Below are positions 43,575 to 51,746 of a DNA stretch of 64,000 bases, piece after piece. The notes below the pieces were generated by a model. That model had not been told where the DNA came from and made no database searches. It worked only from the letters and a program-made list of their open reading frames with translations. The DNA comes from Bacillota bacterium. Lineage in GTDB: Bacteria; Bacillota; Clostridia; Acetivibrionales; DTU013. Position numbers and translations under genes: made by a program. Position 1 is the first letter of the stretch. The number at the start of each line of letters is the position of its first letter. Location of the stretch: contig JAEZMD010000001.1 in assembly GCA_023435745.1 (NCBI GenBank), forward strand, positions 62,001 to 126,000. Reading direction: 5' to 3'.

Positions 43575-45191
43575 ATGAAAAAGTTTTTATCTTTTCTGTT
43601 GGTTGCTGTAGTAGTTTTCAGTATGTTGATTCCTGTGCCGGTAAATGCCGCAGAGGAACTGCCCGTGAATGGTGGAGTCAGCCGTCCTGAGCATATCGCT
43701 TACTTTACCAAAGATGCAAGCGGCGCCATGAAAATTATGGCATATTATATTGTGCCGGAGGAGCTCTTACAGCTCGTATCAAAGTCCAATTCCGAGTTTA
43801 AGGCGGCGTATGGCTACAGTGAATATGCAGTATACCAGCAGACGGACTGGTCGGTTGATTCGGATAAAAGCTGGCATTACACAAGCGAATGGGACAGCAA
43901 GACCAATGCTGCCGTAAGCTGCGAGCGCATTACAAACGGAATGGTAAGAGATACTGAAATATTCTGGCTTACATATGATTCCGACCGTGAAGCATTGGGA
44001 GATGCGGTATATAAGGATTCAGACAATGTTTATAAATTTGACTTCAGTAAGCACAAGCTCTACCTGCGAACCCGCTTTATAGTTGAAATTCGCGATTTCG
44101 ACAAGAGCTTTGACGGAAAAGAGTTTAAATACTTTGTTTCGGACTGGTCGGATGTGTCCTATATTAATGACATATACAATGGAAAAGGCTTATACAATGC
44201 ATACGATTTTTCCAAGCTCGACGCTCTCGTTGTCAGCGGAGAACAGGTAAAAAATGATGATAAGGGCAAACCATATCTCAGTTTCTATCTTGAGTTTCCA
44301 GATAGCTTAAAGAAAGCAGCCCTTGCTCTCAAGGTTCAGTCCGGAGGCTCTGAAATGCAGCTTGACGTGGAGCGCAGAGTCAACGGTGGGGAATGGAAAA
44401 AGAGCAGAATAACGAATAATTCCTTCCCATATGACTATGGAGAGCGCACAATTTCAATTGAAGATGATATTCTGGCCAATAAATCCTCCTTGGAATACCG
44501 TTTCAAGCTGTCTTATACGGGCGGAAAGGCAACGAAGAACTTTGAGACCCCATTGAGCACGACTTTGAAGTACAACGTCCAGTCCTGGAGCGAAGCTTCT
44601 GCCTGGGCTGAAGAGTGGCTGGAGAAGGCGGAGGATTATGGTCTGCTGCCGGATGTGCTGGTTGGCGCCGATATGACAAAGCCTATTACAAGACTTGAAT
44701 TTGCAGCGCTGTCTGTCAAGCTTTATGAGGCAATGAGCGGAAAGACCGTTGCGGCGGGCAGCAACCCGTTTACCGATACGAATAATGCTGAAGTTCTAAA
44801 GGCTGTAAAAATCGGCGTCACAAACGGTACGGCTCCTGACAAGTTCTCGCCTGATGCGTTGATCACACGTGAACAGGCGTCCGCCATGCTTACCCGTGCC
44901 TACAAAGCATCATTTTGGGATGGCTGGACTTTAGCCGGTGATGGCACTTATACTAAGTATACGCTGGATTACAGCGGTGTTAAGCCTTTCGCTGATGATG
45001 CAAGTATTTCCGCATACGCGAAACCATCCGTCTATTTCATGGTAAAGAACAACATTATCGGTGGGGTCGGCAACAATATGTTTGCTCCAAACAGGTCCAA
45101 TATTCCGGCGAATGCTGCCTTAACCTACGGTCAGGCTACCAGGGAAGCGGCTATTAAGATTGCTGTTGCATCTTTCGAGAACCTCAAATAA
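43575..45191 (+). CDS. S-layer homology (SLH) domain protein
   Basis: This is a secreted surface protein of 538 residues: a signal peptide (about 1-26, cleavage near VNAAEE), a beta-rich N-terminal domain (about 30-260) of unknown family, a fibronectin/adhesin-like segment (about 215-335), and two to three SLH repeats (about 340-530; motifs ITRLEFAALSVKLYE, FTDTNNAEVLKAVKIGVTNGT, LITREQASAMLTRAYK). SLH repeats bind secondary cell-wall polymer, so the protein is cell-wall anchored. AGAGGAGG precedes ATG 43575. A clear terminator follows. Confidence 0.88.
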   Translation: MKKFLSFLLVAVVVFSMLIPVPVNAAEELPVNGGVSRPEHIAYFTKDASGAMKIMAYYIVPEELLQLVSKSNSEFKAAYGYSEYAVYQQTDWSVDSDKSWHYTSEWDSKTNAAVSCERITNGMVRDTEIFWLTYDSDREALGDAVYKDSDNVYKFDFSKHKLYLRTRFIVEIRDFDKSFDGKEFKYFVSDWSDVSYINDIYNGKGLYNAYDFSKLDALVVSGEQVKNDDKGKPYLSFYLEFPDSLKKAALALKVQSGGSEMQLDVERRVNGGEWKKSRITNNSFPYDYGERTISIEDDILANKSSLEYRFKLSYTGGKATKNFETPLSTTLKYNVQSWSEASAWAEEWLEKAEDYGLLPDVLVGADMTKPITRLEFAALSVKLYEAMSGKTVAAGSNPFTDTNNAEVLKAVKIGVTNGTAPDKFSPDALITREQASAMLTRAYKASFWDGWTLAGDGTYTKYTLDYSGVKPFADDASISAYAKPSVYFMVKNNIIGGVGNNMFAPNRSNIPANAALTYGQATREAAIKIAVASFENLK

Positions 45192-45244
45192 GAGAAAACT
45201 TCAGATACTCAAATAAAATAAATTGATATGCGATAAGTAAAAAA

Positions 45245-45280
45245 GTGCTCTCGCCCTTGTTGGACGGGAGCATTTTTTAT
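45245..45280 (+). terminator. rho-independent terminator after the SLH gene
   Basis: GTGCTCTCG (45245-45253) pairs with CGGGAGCAT (45265-45273) and is followed by TTTTT. Confidence 0.85.
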
Positions 45281-45309
45281 TTGACCGGATATTCCTCATA
45301 TAATACAAT
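45281..45309 (+). promoter_or_regulatory. promoter of the membrane/propeller protein gene
   Basis: TTGACC (45281-45286), 17-bp spacer, TACAAT (45304-45309), directly abutting the preceding terminator. Confidence 0.55.
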
Positions 45310-45400
45310 AATATAAACAATCTTACATGATTTAGCAAAGCATGGATTAACTGTTTAGATATTATTCCTGCTTGTATTCGGGAGCCAGGAGGATACGGAA

Positions 45401-46762
45401 GTGCTGAAAGACAATCTTTTTTCCTTCTTTGGACATATTGCTATTTGTATTCTCTCTGCTTTTTTACTGGCACAGATAAGTAAAATCGGCTTCACAAGCT
45501 CTTATTTAGAGTTTTTGATTCCTCTGGCAGCCTGCGCTGTATATTATTTTTTTGGTTCGAAGCTAAAAAAACAGTCATCCGGAATCATAGCCGATATAGT
45601 GTCGACCTGTGCAATTACTCTGATAAATATTTTATTGTGGCTGTTATCGTTTTCTTGTGTTTTTGGCACATACAAATTACTTACTTTAGGAGGCCTGCCT
45701 TTTAGAAGATACAGAACTTTTCTATATTTTAATTCTCCTTTTATACCGATTGCAGATTCTTTGACACGCAATATATTAGCAGAAAGCAGCATATATGAGT
45801 TTGCTTTTATTTTGCTTGCATTTCTGCCCCAAATATTTATTTTAATTGGGCTGAGATGGAACAAGAAAAGCGTAAGGAAGAAGATATACTTATTAATATC
45901 TACCGTGCTGGTAATTGCCGCTATAGCGTTTATACCTGCGGTTATATACCCGTCAGCCGACACCGGAGATAATGATCTGCTCGGCAATACAGCAGGGAAC
46001 CTGGCTAACGGCGGGCAAGTCTGTATGAAGGATGGGATGATATATTATACCGTAAGGAAGAGGATTTTTTTCTTTCTCAATTCTTTTTTTGAAGTAACCG
46101 GCGTTAATGGCAGATCTACAAAAAGACTGGGTAATTATGATGCCGGGTATATTAATGTTCGCAATGAATGGGTATATTTCGTTGACATGTTGAAGGACAC
46201 AGGATACAGAATAAAAACCGACGGAAGCGAATTGGCTCCACTGACAGATGATAAAATGAGATATTTGATTGCAGTGGGGAATAATCTTTATTTTCAGAAT
46301 ATGAGCGACGGAGGAAAGCTCTACAGAATTAGCGGCAACGGTAATAATAAAGTTTTAATCAGCCCGGATACTGCCGACAACATATTGTATAAAGATGGCT
46401 TTTTATATTATTGCAATGACACAGGTCTGTTCAGAATAAACGCTGACGGCACCGACAAGAAGACTTTATGTGAAGGGAAAATAAAATCCGCCGTCATCGA
46501 AGGAGATAATATCTACTTCATCGATCAGGGGGATCTTTCTTCTCTGTACTCTATTTTCCTGGATGGTTCGGGAAAGAAGTATCTTGACGTCTGGTATGTA
46601 AATTGTTTCAACGTCAGGGACGATACCCTGGCTTATACGTTTAATGTTAACGATTATTTGTATTTTTGCAACAGCAAAAACGGAAGTATTATTGACCGGT
46701 ATCACGGCTTTCTTTCTAATTCCATATACTTTATTGATGATTCAGTTATTTATGTTCATTAA
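45401..46762 (+). CDS. membrane protein with C-terminal DUF5050-like propeller repeats
   Basis: Function unknown. It has 453 residues: an N-terminal half with five or six membrane spans (about 5-185) and a C-terminal extracytoplasmic half (about 200-453) built of repeated units such as MIYYTVRKRIFF, WVYFVDMLKDTGYRIKTDGSEL, LYRISGNGNNK and LFRINADGTDKKTL. These are the DUF5050-type beta-propeller repeats of clostridial surface proteins. The start is GTG 45401 with AGGAGG 7 bases upstream. It is transcribed alone; the convergent pfp gene has a minus-strand terminator in the gap beyond. Confidence 0.75.
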   Translation: MLKDNLFSFFGHIAICILSAFLLAQISKIGFTSSYLEFLIPLAACAVYYFFGSKLKKQSSGIIADIVSTCAITLINILLWLLSFSCVFGTYKLLTLGGLPFRRYRTFLYFNSPFIPIADSLTRNILAESSIYEFAFILLAFLPQIFILIGLRWNKKSVRKKIYLLISTVLVIAAIAFIPAVIYPSADTGDNDLLGNTAGNLANGGQVCMKDGMIYYTVRKRIFFFLNSFFEVTGVNGRSTKRLGNYDAGYINVRNEWVYFVDMLKDTGYRIKTDGSELAPLTDDKMRYLIAVGNNLYFQNMSDGGKLYRISGNGNNKVLISPDTADNILYKDGFLYYCNDTGLFRINADGTDKKTLCEGKIKSAVIEGDNIYFIDQGDLSSLYSIFLDGSGKKYLDVWYVNCFNVRDDTLAYTFNVNDYLYFCNSKNGSIIDRYHGFLSNSIYFIDDSVIYVH

Positions 46763-46826
46763 TATCTTTTATTCAACCAAATAGTCCATATGTAACCAAT
46801 AGTTAGAACTCCAAAAAATCTCAAGA

Positions 46827-46849
46827 AAAATCCTCGTAAAGCGAGGACT
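46827..46849 (-). terminator. minus-strand terminator of pfp
   Basis: On the minus strand TCCTCG, a 5-nt loop, CGAGGA, then ATTTTTC. The hairpin bases are 46831-46847; the T-run is at 46826-46830 read backwards. Confidence 0.65.
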
Positions 46850-46880
46850 CCTTAGTTGTTTGGATTACTATTTGAATTGA

Positions 46881-46940
46881 GCCGCCTGGTGCCGAACGGC
46901 ATTCCAGGTGGTGACCGGCGGCATTTTCTCTGCCGCCGGT
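46881..46940. repeat. GC-rich hairpins downstream of pfp
   Basis: ACCGGCGGCA (46914-46923) / TGCCGCCGGT (46931-46940) is a perfect 10-bp stem. A second, imperfect stem is GCCGCCTGG (46881-46889) / CCAGGTGGT (46904-46912). Both lie in the convergent gap 46763-46999. Confidence 0.6.
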
Positions 46941-46941
46941 T

Positions 46942-47012
46942 CTTTACTTCGCGGCCGATACTTTACTTCGCGGCCGGTATTTTAACAACAGCTGGAATCT
47001 TACTTCGTGGCC
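46942..47012. repeat. 19-bp tandem repeat derived from the pfp 3' end
   Basis: Two adjacent 19-bp units CTTTACTTCGCGGCC+GATA/GGTA (46942-46960, 46961-46979) resemble the last codons of pfp itself (TTACTTCGTGGCC at 47000-47012, minus-strand ATK-stop). The gene tail seems to have been duplicated beyond its stop codon. Confidence 0.65.
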
Positions 47013-48247
47013 AGAACCTTCTTCAGCTTCGCAAATCTCGGAAGGCCGTTTTCCAGCGGGGGAGTAGATACACCCTGGATCAGCGGCAGTGCGTAATCGA
47101 TAAACTCCTGCTTCATACCGTTGCCAGCTTCGTTGATCCATTCGCGGGGGATCTTCTTCTCCGTATTGGCAACATCAGTCAGGTTGATCAGCTTGATATT
47201 GCATTTATAGTCCGATCCTTCTGCTCTTTCAAAAGCGACCATGTAATCTGTTTTACCTTCGACTGCGAATCTTACAGCCATTTGACCTGCAAGGAACGCC
47301 TCGTTTACGTCTGTCAATGAACCAACATGAGCAGCGCATCTCTGCAAAAGGCTGAACTCGATTCCGCGCACCTTGGCGCCGGTCTTTTCTTTCAGGATAT
47401 TAGCAAGTGTAGAGGCAAGGCCGCCCAGCTGTGCGTGCCCGAACGCATCCTTGTTCTTTGCGAGGTCTGAGCCGTATTCTGAAATATAAGTGCCGTCTTT
47501 GTCCCTGATACCTTCGGAGACAGCAATGATCACGTTGTTTTGCTTCTTATATATGGCGGTAGTTTCTTCAATAAACTTGTCCATGTCAAAGGGGATTTCC
47601 GGCAGATAGATAAGATCCGGGCCAAAGCCCGCGTAAGAAGCAAGAGCCGACGATGCTGTGAGCCATCCTGCGTTTCTCCCCATGATCTCAAGAACAGTGA
47701 TCATTCCTTTGTCATATACCCTTGCATCGTGATAAACTTCCATTGTGGAAGTGGCAATATACTTTGCGGCGCTTGCGAAGCCGGGACAGTGGTCTGTTCC
47801 CCAAAGGTCATTGTCGATCGTCTTTGGAACGCCCATTACTCTGCATTCATAGCCGGATTTCTGCATATATTTGCTGATTTTATTGCAGGTATCCATGGAG
47901 TCGTTGCCGCCGTTATAGAAGAAATATCTGATGTCATATTTTTTAAAAACCTCAAGAAGTCTTTTATAATCAGTGTCATCATCTTCCGCTTTTTTCAGCT
48001 TATAACGGACTGAGCCGAGAGCAGATGAAGGGGTGGTCTTTAAAAGCTCAAGCTCATATGGATCTTCCTTGCTCATATCGTAGAATTTTTCCTCAAGAAT
48101 ACCCCTGATGCCGTGAGCCGCGCCGTAAACAGCGGTAATGGCTCCCTGCGCCAATGCTTCCGTAAATACGCCTGCTGCGCTTGCGTTGATAACCGAAGTC
48201 GGTCCTCCGGACTGCCCGAAAATTGCTGCGCCTTTTAATTCACTCAT
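47000..48247 (-). CDS. pfp: pyrophosphate-dependent 6-phosphofructokinase
   Basis: This enzyme phosphorylates fructose 6-phosphate with PPi, reversibly, in glycolysis. It has 415 residues. The donor-site motifs are the PPi type: GGNDS (113-117, with Asp116 where ATP enzymes have Gly) and PKTIDND (141-147, with Lys142 where ATP enzymes have Gly). The substrate motif MGRNAGW near 190 is present. The product is longer than ATP-PFK (about 320). GGAGG precedes the ATG on the minus strand. It is divergent from fba, the next glycolytic step, sharing a 210-bp control region. Confidence 0.93.
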   Translation of the reverse strand: MSELKGAAIFGQSGGPTSVINASAAGVFTEALAQGAITAVYGAAHGIRGILEEKFYDMSKEDPYELELLKTTPSSALGSVRYKLKKAEDDDTDYKRLLEVFKKYDIRYFFYNGGNDSMDTCNKISKYMQKSGYECRVMGVPKTIDNDLWGTDHCPGFASAAKYIATSTMEVYHDARVYDKGMITVLEIMGRNAGWLTASSALASYAGFGPDLIYLPEIPFDMDKFIEETTAIYKKQNNVIIAVSEGIRDKDGTYISEYGSDLAKNKDAFGHAQLGGLASTLANILKEKTGAKVRGIEFSLLQRCAAHVGSLTDVNEAFLAGQMAVRFAVEGKTDYMVAFERAEGSDYKCNIKLINLTDVANTEKKIPREWINEAGNGMKQEFIDYALPLIQGVSTPPLENGLPRFAKLKKVLATK

Positions 48248-48279
48248 ATTGTAATCCCTCCTGATTCAAATCAAGATAA

Positions 48280-48309
48280 AATATAACATATGCAGGGGTA
48301 AAATGCAAT
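48280..48309 (-). promoter_or_regulatory. pfp promoter
   Basis: Minus strand TTGCAT (48309-48304), 18-bp spacer, TATATT (48285-48280), 33 bp before the start codon. Confidence 0.6.
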
Positions 48310-48350
48310 TGACATCGACATTTTTTTAACATAATATTTTGCAGAAAACT

Positions 48351-48378
48351 TGATTTTGCGTCCATATCTGATAGAATA
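48351..48378 (+). promoter_or_regulatory. fba promoter
   Basis: TTGATT (48351-48356), 16-bp spacer, TAGAAT (48373-48378), 80 bp before the start codon. Confidence 0.5.
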
Positions 48379-48457
48379 AATATGATAAATTTGTGACGAT
48401 ACATAATCTATCATCGCTTTGCAATATTAATATTATAATTAAAAAGGAGTTGTTTTT

Positions 48458-49387
48458 ATGCCATTGGTAACATCAACTGAAATGTTTAAAAAAGCATATG
48501 AAGGTGGCTATGCAATAGGAGCTTTCAATGTAAACAACATGGAAATCGTGCAGGGTATCACCGAGGCCGCAAAGGAAGTTAACGCTCCGCTGATCCTCCA
48601 GGTATCTTCAGGCGCCAGGAAATATGCCAACCACACCTATCTGATGAAGCTTGTGGAAGCTGCTATTGCTGAAACAGGGCTTCCGATTTGCCTGCACCTT
48701 GATCACGGCGATACCTTCGAGCTTTGCAAATCCTGCATCGACGGTGGATTTACGTCTGTTATGATCGACGGGTCGCATCATTCCTTTGAAGATAACATCA
48801 AGCTGACAAAGCAGGTTGTTGAATATGCACACGCTCATGGAGTAGTGGTTGAGGGTGAGCTTGGCAGACTTGCCGGCGTTGAGGATGACGTCAATGTATC
48901 CGACGAGGATTCTTCCTATACAAGGCCTGAAGAAGTCGAGGAATTTGTATCAAAGACAGGCGTTGACTCGTTGGCCATTGCCATCGGTACCAGCCACGGC
49001 GCGTTCAAATTCAAGGGTGAAGCAAAGCTCAGATTTGATATACTCGAAGAAGTGAGCAGAAGACTTCCCGGTTTCCCTATTGTTCTTCACGGTGCTTCCT
49101 CTGTTATTCCCGAGTTGGTTGAGAAGATCAATAAATACGGCGGAAACATGCCGGGCGCGAAGGGCGTTCCGGAAGCAATGCTGAGACAGGCTGCCAGATC
49201 CGCGGTTTGCAAGATCAACATCGATTCCGACCTGAGGCTTGCCATGACAGCTACTGTCAGAGAGTATTTTTCTCAGCATCCGGAGCACTTTGACCCAAGA
49301 CAGTACCTCGGACCGGCAAGAACGGCCATCAAGGAACTCGTCAAGAACAAGATCGTCAACGTTCTCGGCTGCGACGGAAAAGCATAA
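48458..49387 (+). CDS. fba: class II fructose-bisphosphate aldolase
   Basis: This zinc aldolase splits fructose 1,6-bisphosphate in glycolysis. It has 309 residues; the metal and phosphate sites are visible: LHLDHGD near 80 (zinc His, catalytic Asp), VEGELGRLAG near 134, GTSHGAFKF near 176, VLHGASS near 208 and INIDSDLR near 251. AAGGAG lies 8 bases before ATG 48458. Strong codon bias (CTT/CTG, AAG, GGT) fits an abundant glycolytic enzyme. A rho-independent terminator follows at once. Confidence 0.96.
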   Translation: MPLVTSTEMFKKAYEGGYAIGAFNVNNMEIVQGITEAAKEVNAPLILQVSSGARKYANHTYLMKLVEAAIAETGLPICLHLDHGDTFELCKSCIDGGFTSVMIDGSHHSFEDNIKLTKQVVEYAHAHGVVVEGELGRLAGVEDDVNVSDEDSSYTRPEEVEEFVSKTGVDSLAIAIGTSHGAFKFKGEAKLRFDILEEVSRRLPGFPIVLHGASSVIPELVEKINKYGGNMPGAKGVPEAMLRQAARSAVCKINIDSDLRLAMTATVREYFSQHPEHFDPRQYLGPARTAIKELVKNKIVNVLGCDGKA

Positions 49388-49401
49388 AGAGACAACGAGA
49401 A

Positions 49402-49432
49402 AACCGTATCTTCACAGATGCGGTTTTTTTAT
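49402..49432 (+). terminator. rho-independent terminator of fba
   Basis: AACCGTATC (49402-49410) / GATGCGGTT (49417-49425) with T-run following. Confidence 0.88.
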
Positions 49433-49543
49433 GTCCAAACGCCGGTATATTCTTCATCGGTAGGTAAATACTATATTAAGGCTCGAATAACGATTCCTAA
49501 GTTGAGCTTTGTACAATTTTATTTTTCATGGGGTGTTGGGCAT

Positions 49544-50647
49544 TTGCATAAAAAAGTTGGAATTCCCAGAGGCCTGCTTTATTATAAATTTAAACCTTTT
49601 TGGGAGATTTTCTTTACTGAACTTGGAGCGGAGATCATTGTATCAGACCCCACAAACAAACGGATTCTCGATGATGGTGTGAAGGTCTGTGTGGATGAGG
49701 CCTGCCTTCCTATCAAGCTGTTTTGCGGGCATGTACTGAATATCGCGGATCGGGTGGATTACATCCTTGTGCCAAGGTTCACCAGCATATCTAAGGGGGA
49801 ATACATCTGCCCTGAGTTCGGAGGACTCCCGGATATGATCAGGCATACATTAAAGGGCTTGCCTGTGTTGATAGATACGGAAGTTAACATGAGAAAATCG
49901 AAGAGGGGCGGTATCAAGGCGGCCATCGATACAGCCGCCATCATAGGTGCCGGAAGGCGTGCAGCCTGCGCTGCCTACAAGCACGCGCTATCATCTTTAA
50001 AATGTGAGGAGTGGGGGGACGTTTCTTCCGAAGTTCGTACAGATGAAAAGTGGGGGGACGTTTCTTCCGAATGCGGAGGGTGGAGGGACGTCCCTTGCAT
50101 CGGGCCAGGAAAAAGTCAGGAAAGTAGAGAAACGTCCCCCATGAGAGAAACGTCCCCCCTGAAATCTCCCCTAAAAGTGGCGGTGATCGGGCATCCGTAT
50201 AATATTTATGATAAGTATATTAGCATGGATCTGTTGAACAAGCTGGAAAAGTACGGGGCGGAAGTGATGACGATCGAGAAGGTGCGCGCCGAGGATATTA
50301 ACAGGCAGGCGTCGCGTCTGGCAAAGCCGATGTTCTGGTACTACGGAAGGAATGCGTATGGAGCGGCGGCTCATTTAGCCGGGACAGGCAAGGTGGAAGG
50401 GATCATATGTGTTACAAGCTTTGGCTGCGGCATCGATTCCTTTATTAATGATCTGACAGAACGGCGGATCAGGAGACAGTCCGATATTCCGCTAATTACA
50501 ATGACTATAGACGAGCATTCAGGTGAGGCAGGTTTCAATACGAGACTTGAGGCGTTCATAGATATGCTGTATTGGAGACGATTGCATGAAAATAACATTT
50601 CCACACCTTGGGAACACTTATATCATTGTCAAATCGATATTCGATGA
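49544..50647 (+). CDS. 2-hydroxyacyl-CoA dehydratase/activase-related protein (COG3580 type) with in-frame repeat insertion
   Basis: This is the first of three overlapping genes of the activase (ASKHA/BcrAD-related) superfamily; the exact reaction is unknown. It has 367 residues from TTG 49544 (GGGGTG 8 bases upstream; the product then opens HKKVGIPRGLLYY, the family start). A longer frame from ATG 49418 starts inside the fba terminator. Family motifs include CVDEACLPIKLFCGH near 47, RFTSISKGEYICPEFGGLPD near 81, GHPYNIYDKY near 216 and a TIDEHSGEAGF motif near the end. Residues about 155-207 are not family sequence but dispersed-repeat DNA read in frame (WGDVSS twice, RETSP twice). The reading frame stays open throughout. 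It overlaps the next gene by 62 bp. Confidence 0.82.
   Translation: MHKKVGIPRGLLYYKFKPFWEIFFTELGAEIIVSDPTNKRILDDGVKVCVDEACLPIKLFCGHVLNIADRVDYILVPRFTSISKGEYICPEFGGLPDMIRHTLKGLPVLIDTEVNMRKSKRGGIKAAIDTAAIIGAGRRAACAAYKHALSSLKCEEWGDVSSEVRTDEKWGDVSSECGGWRDVPCIGPGKSQESRETSPMRETSPLKSPLKVAVIGHPYNIYDKYISMDLLNKLEKYGAEVMTIEKVRAEDINRQASRLAKPMFWYYGRNAYGAAAHLAGTGKVEGIICVTSFGCGIDSFINDLTERRIRRQSDIPLITMTIDEHSGEAGFNTRLEAFIDMLYWRRLHENNISTPWEHLYHCQIDIR
50011..50159. repeat. dispersed-repeat cluster C inside the 49544 gene
   Basis: Direct copies TGGGGGGACGTTTCTTCCGA (50012-50031, 50051-50070), a degenerate one GGAGGGACGTCCCTT (about 50082-50096), then inverted copies AGAGAAACGTCCCCC at 50126-50140 and 50144-50159. 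The two direct copies and two inverted copies could form one large hairpin. Confidence 0.85.
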
Positions 50648-51746
50648 CCTGGGTGTGGATTACGTTATCCCTCCCTTTAATAATAAAAAGGCATTGGAGC
50701 TTGGCACCAGATACACGTCTGAAATGGTCTGCCTTCCTCTAAAAATCAACATCGGCAATTACATTCAGGCCTACGAAATGGGTGCTGACACCATCCTTAT
50801 GGCAGGCGGCTGCGGCCCCTGCAGATTTGGCTACTATTCGCAGCTGCAGCAGGAAATACTAAAGGATGCGGGGATTGATATGGAGATCATAACACTTGAT
50901 GCCTCAAAAGGCGGCATAGCAGGGGCTCGGGAGCTTATTGGGAAGATTGGGAGAGTTGTTTCGAGAGAAACGTCCCCCCAAAGTAGAGAAACGTCCCCCC
51001 GAAAATACCTTCTAAGCCTGCCCGCAGTTATCGTTCGGGCGGTTAAGATGGCAAGGCGTATTGACGAGCTTGAGATGCTGAGCTTCAGGATCAGGGCGCG
51101 CGAACAGGAGAGAGGCAGCGTCGACAGAATATACAGGCACTTTAGGGAGACGGCTTTGAATAGATATGGATCTGGTGAACTGACCCAACTGTTGAAGGAG
51201 ACTGAGGGGATGCTTCGAAAGGTAAAACAGAATCATCGAGCAAATCCTCTCAGAGTAGGCATTGTAGGAGAAATATACACGGGCATCGAGCACTCCGCAA
51301 GCTTCAGAATCCAGGAGAGGCTCGGAGGTATGGGAGTCGAGGCCGATAGGAAGGTGACGGTCAGCAACTGGATAGTTGAACACATGATAAAAAAAGCGCT
51401 TCACCTGCCGCGTGATCTAAAATACCAGGATGCCGCAAAGCCATGGCTGGGAGCAATGATAGGCGGCCATGCCCAGGAAACGATAGGGCATACGGCACTG
51501 TATGCACGGCAGGGGTACGATGGTGTTATTCAGATATTTCCGTTCTCCTGTATGCCTGAAATTGTTGCCGAAAGCCTGTTACCTATTGTTGAGCGGGAAC
51601 TGGACATTCCGGTGCTGACGCTGATCATAGATGAAATGACCGGTGAGGCAGGCTATATGACAAGAGTAGAGGCTTTCATCGATATGCTGGAGAAAAGAAG
51701 GGAGCGTGGAAAAAACGGGGGCAGACAGTTATTATCTTGGCATTGA
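50586..51746 (+). CDS. activase-related protein (COG3581 type) with in-frame repeat copies
   Basis: This is the second gene of the trio, 386 residues. Motifs are YTSEMVCLPLKINIGNYIQAYE-type near 42, MAGGCGPCRFGYY near 72 (a possible Fe-S or metal cysteine pair), VGEIYTGIEHSASF near 224, and the terminal EMTGEAGYMTRVEAFIDML. Residues about 127-138 (SRETSPQSRETSP) come from two tandem copies of the dispersed repeat inserted in frame. The start ATG 50586 lies inside the 3' end of the previous gene, and its 3' end overlaps the activase gene by 41 bp. It presumably forms a complex with its neighbours; substrate unknown. Confidence 0.82.
   Translation: MKITFPHLGNTYIIVKSIFDDLGVDYVIPPFNNKKALELGTRYTSEMVCLPLKINIGNYIQAYEMGADTILMAGGCGPCRFGYYSQLQQEILKDAGIDMEIITLDASKGGIAGARELIGKIGRVVSRETSPQSRETSPRKYLLSLPAVIVRAVKMARRIDELEMLSFRIRAREQERGSVDRIYRHFRETALNRYGSGELTQLLKETEGMLRKVKQNHRANPLRVGIVGEIYTGIEHSASFRIQERLGGMGVEADRKVTVSNWIVEHMIKKALHLPRDLKYQDAAKPWLGAMIGGHAQETIGHTALYARQGYDGVIQIFPFSCMPEIVAESLLPIVERELDIPVLTLIIDEMTGEAGYMTRVEAFIDMLEKRRERGKNGGRQLLSWH
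50964..51000. repeat. dispersed-repeat pair D inside the 50586 gene
   Basis: Two direct copies AGAGAAACGTCCCCCC at 50964-50979 and 50985-51000, a 21-bp period. Both are in the frame that reads RETSP. Confidence 0.85.

Noticed and set aside
49418..49543. Longer start (ATG 49418) of the first activase-related gene
   Set aside because: It begins inside the fba terminator hairpin, has no ribosome site, and the added residues do not fit the family N-terminus.
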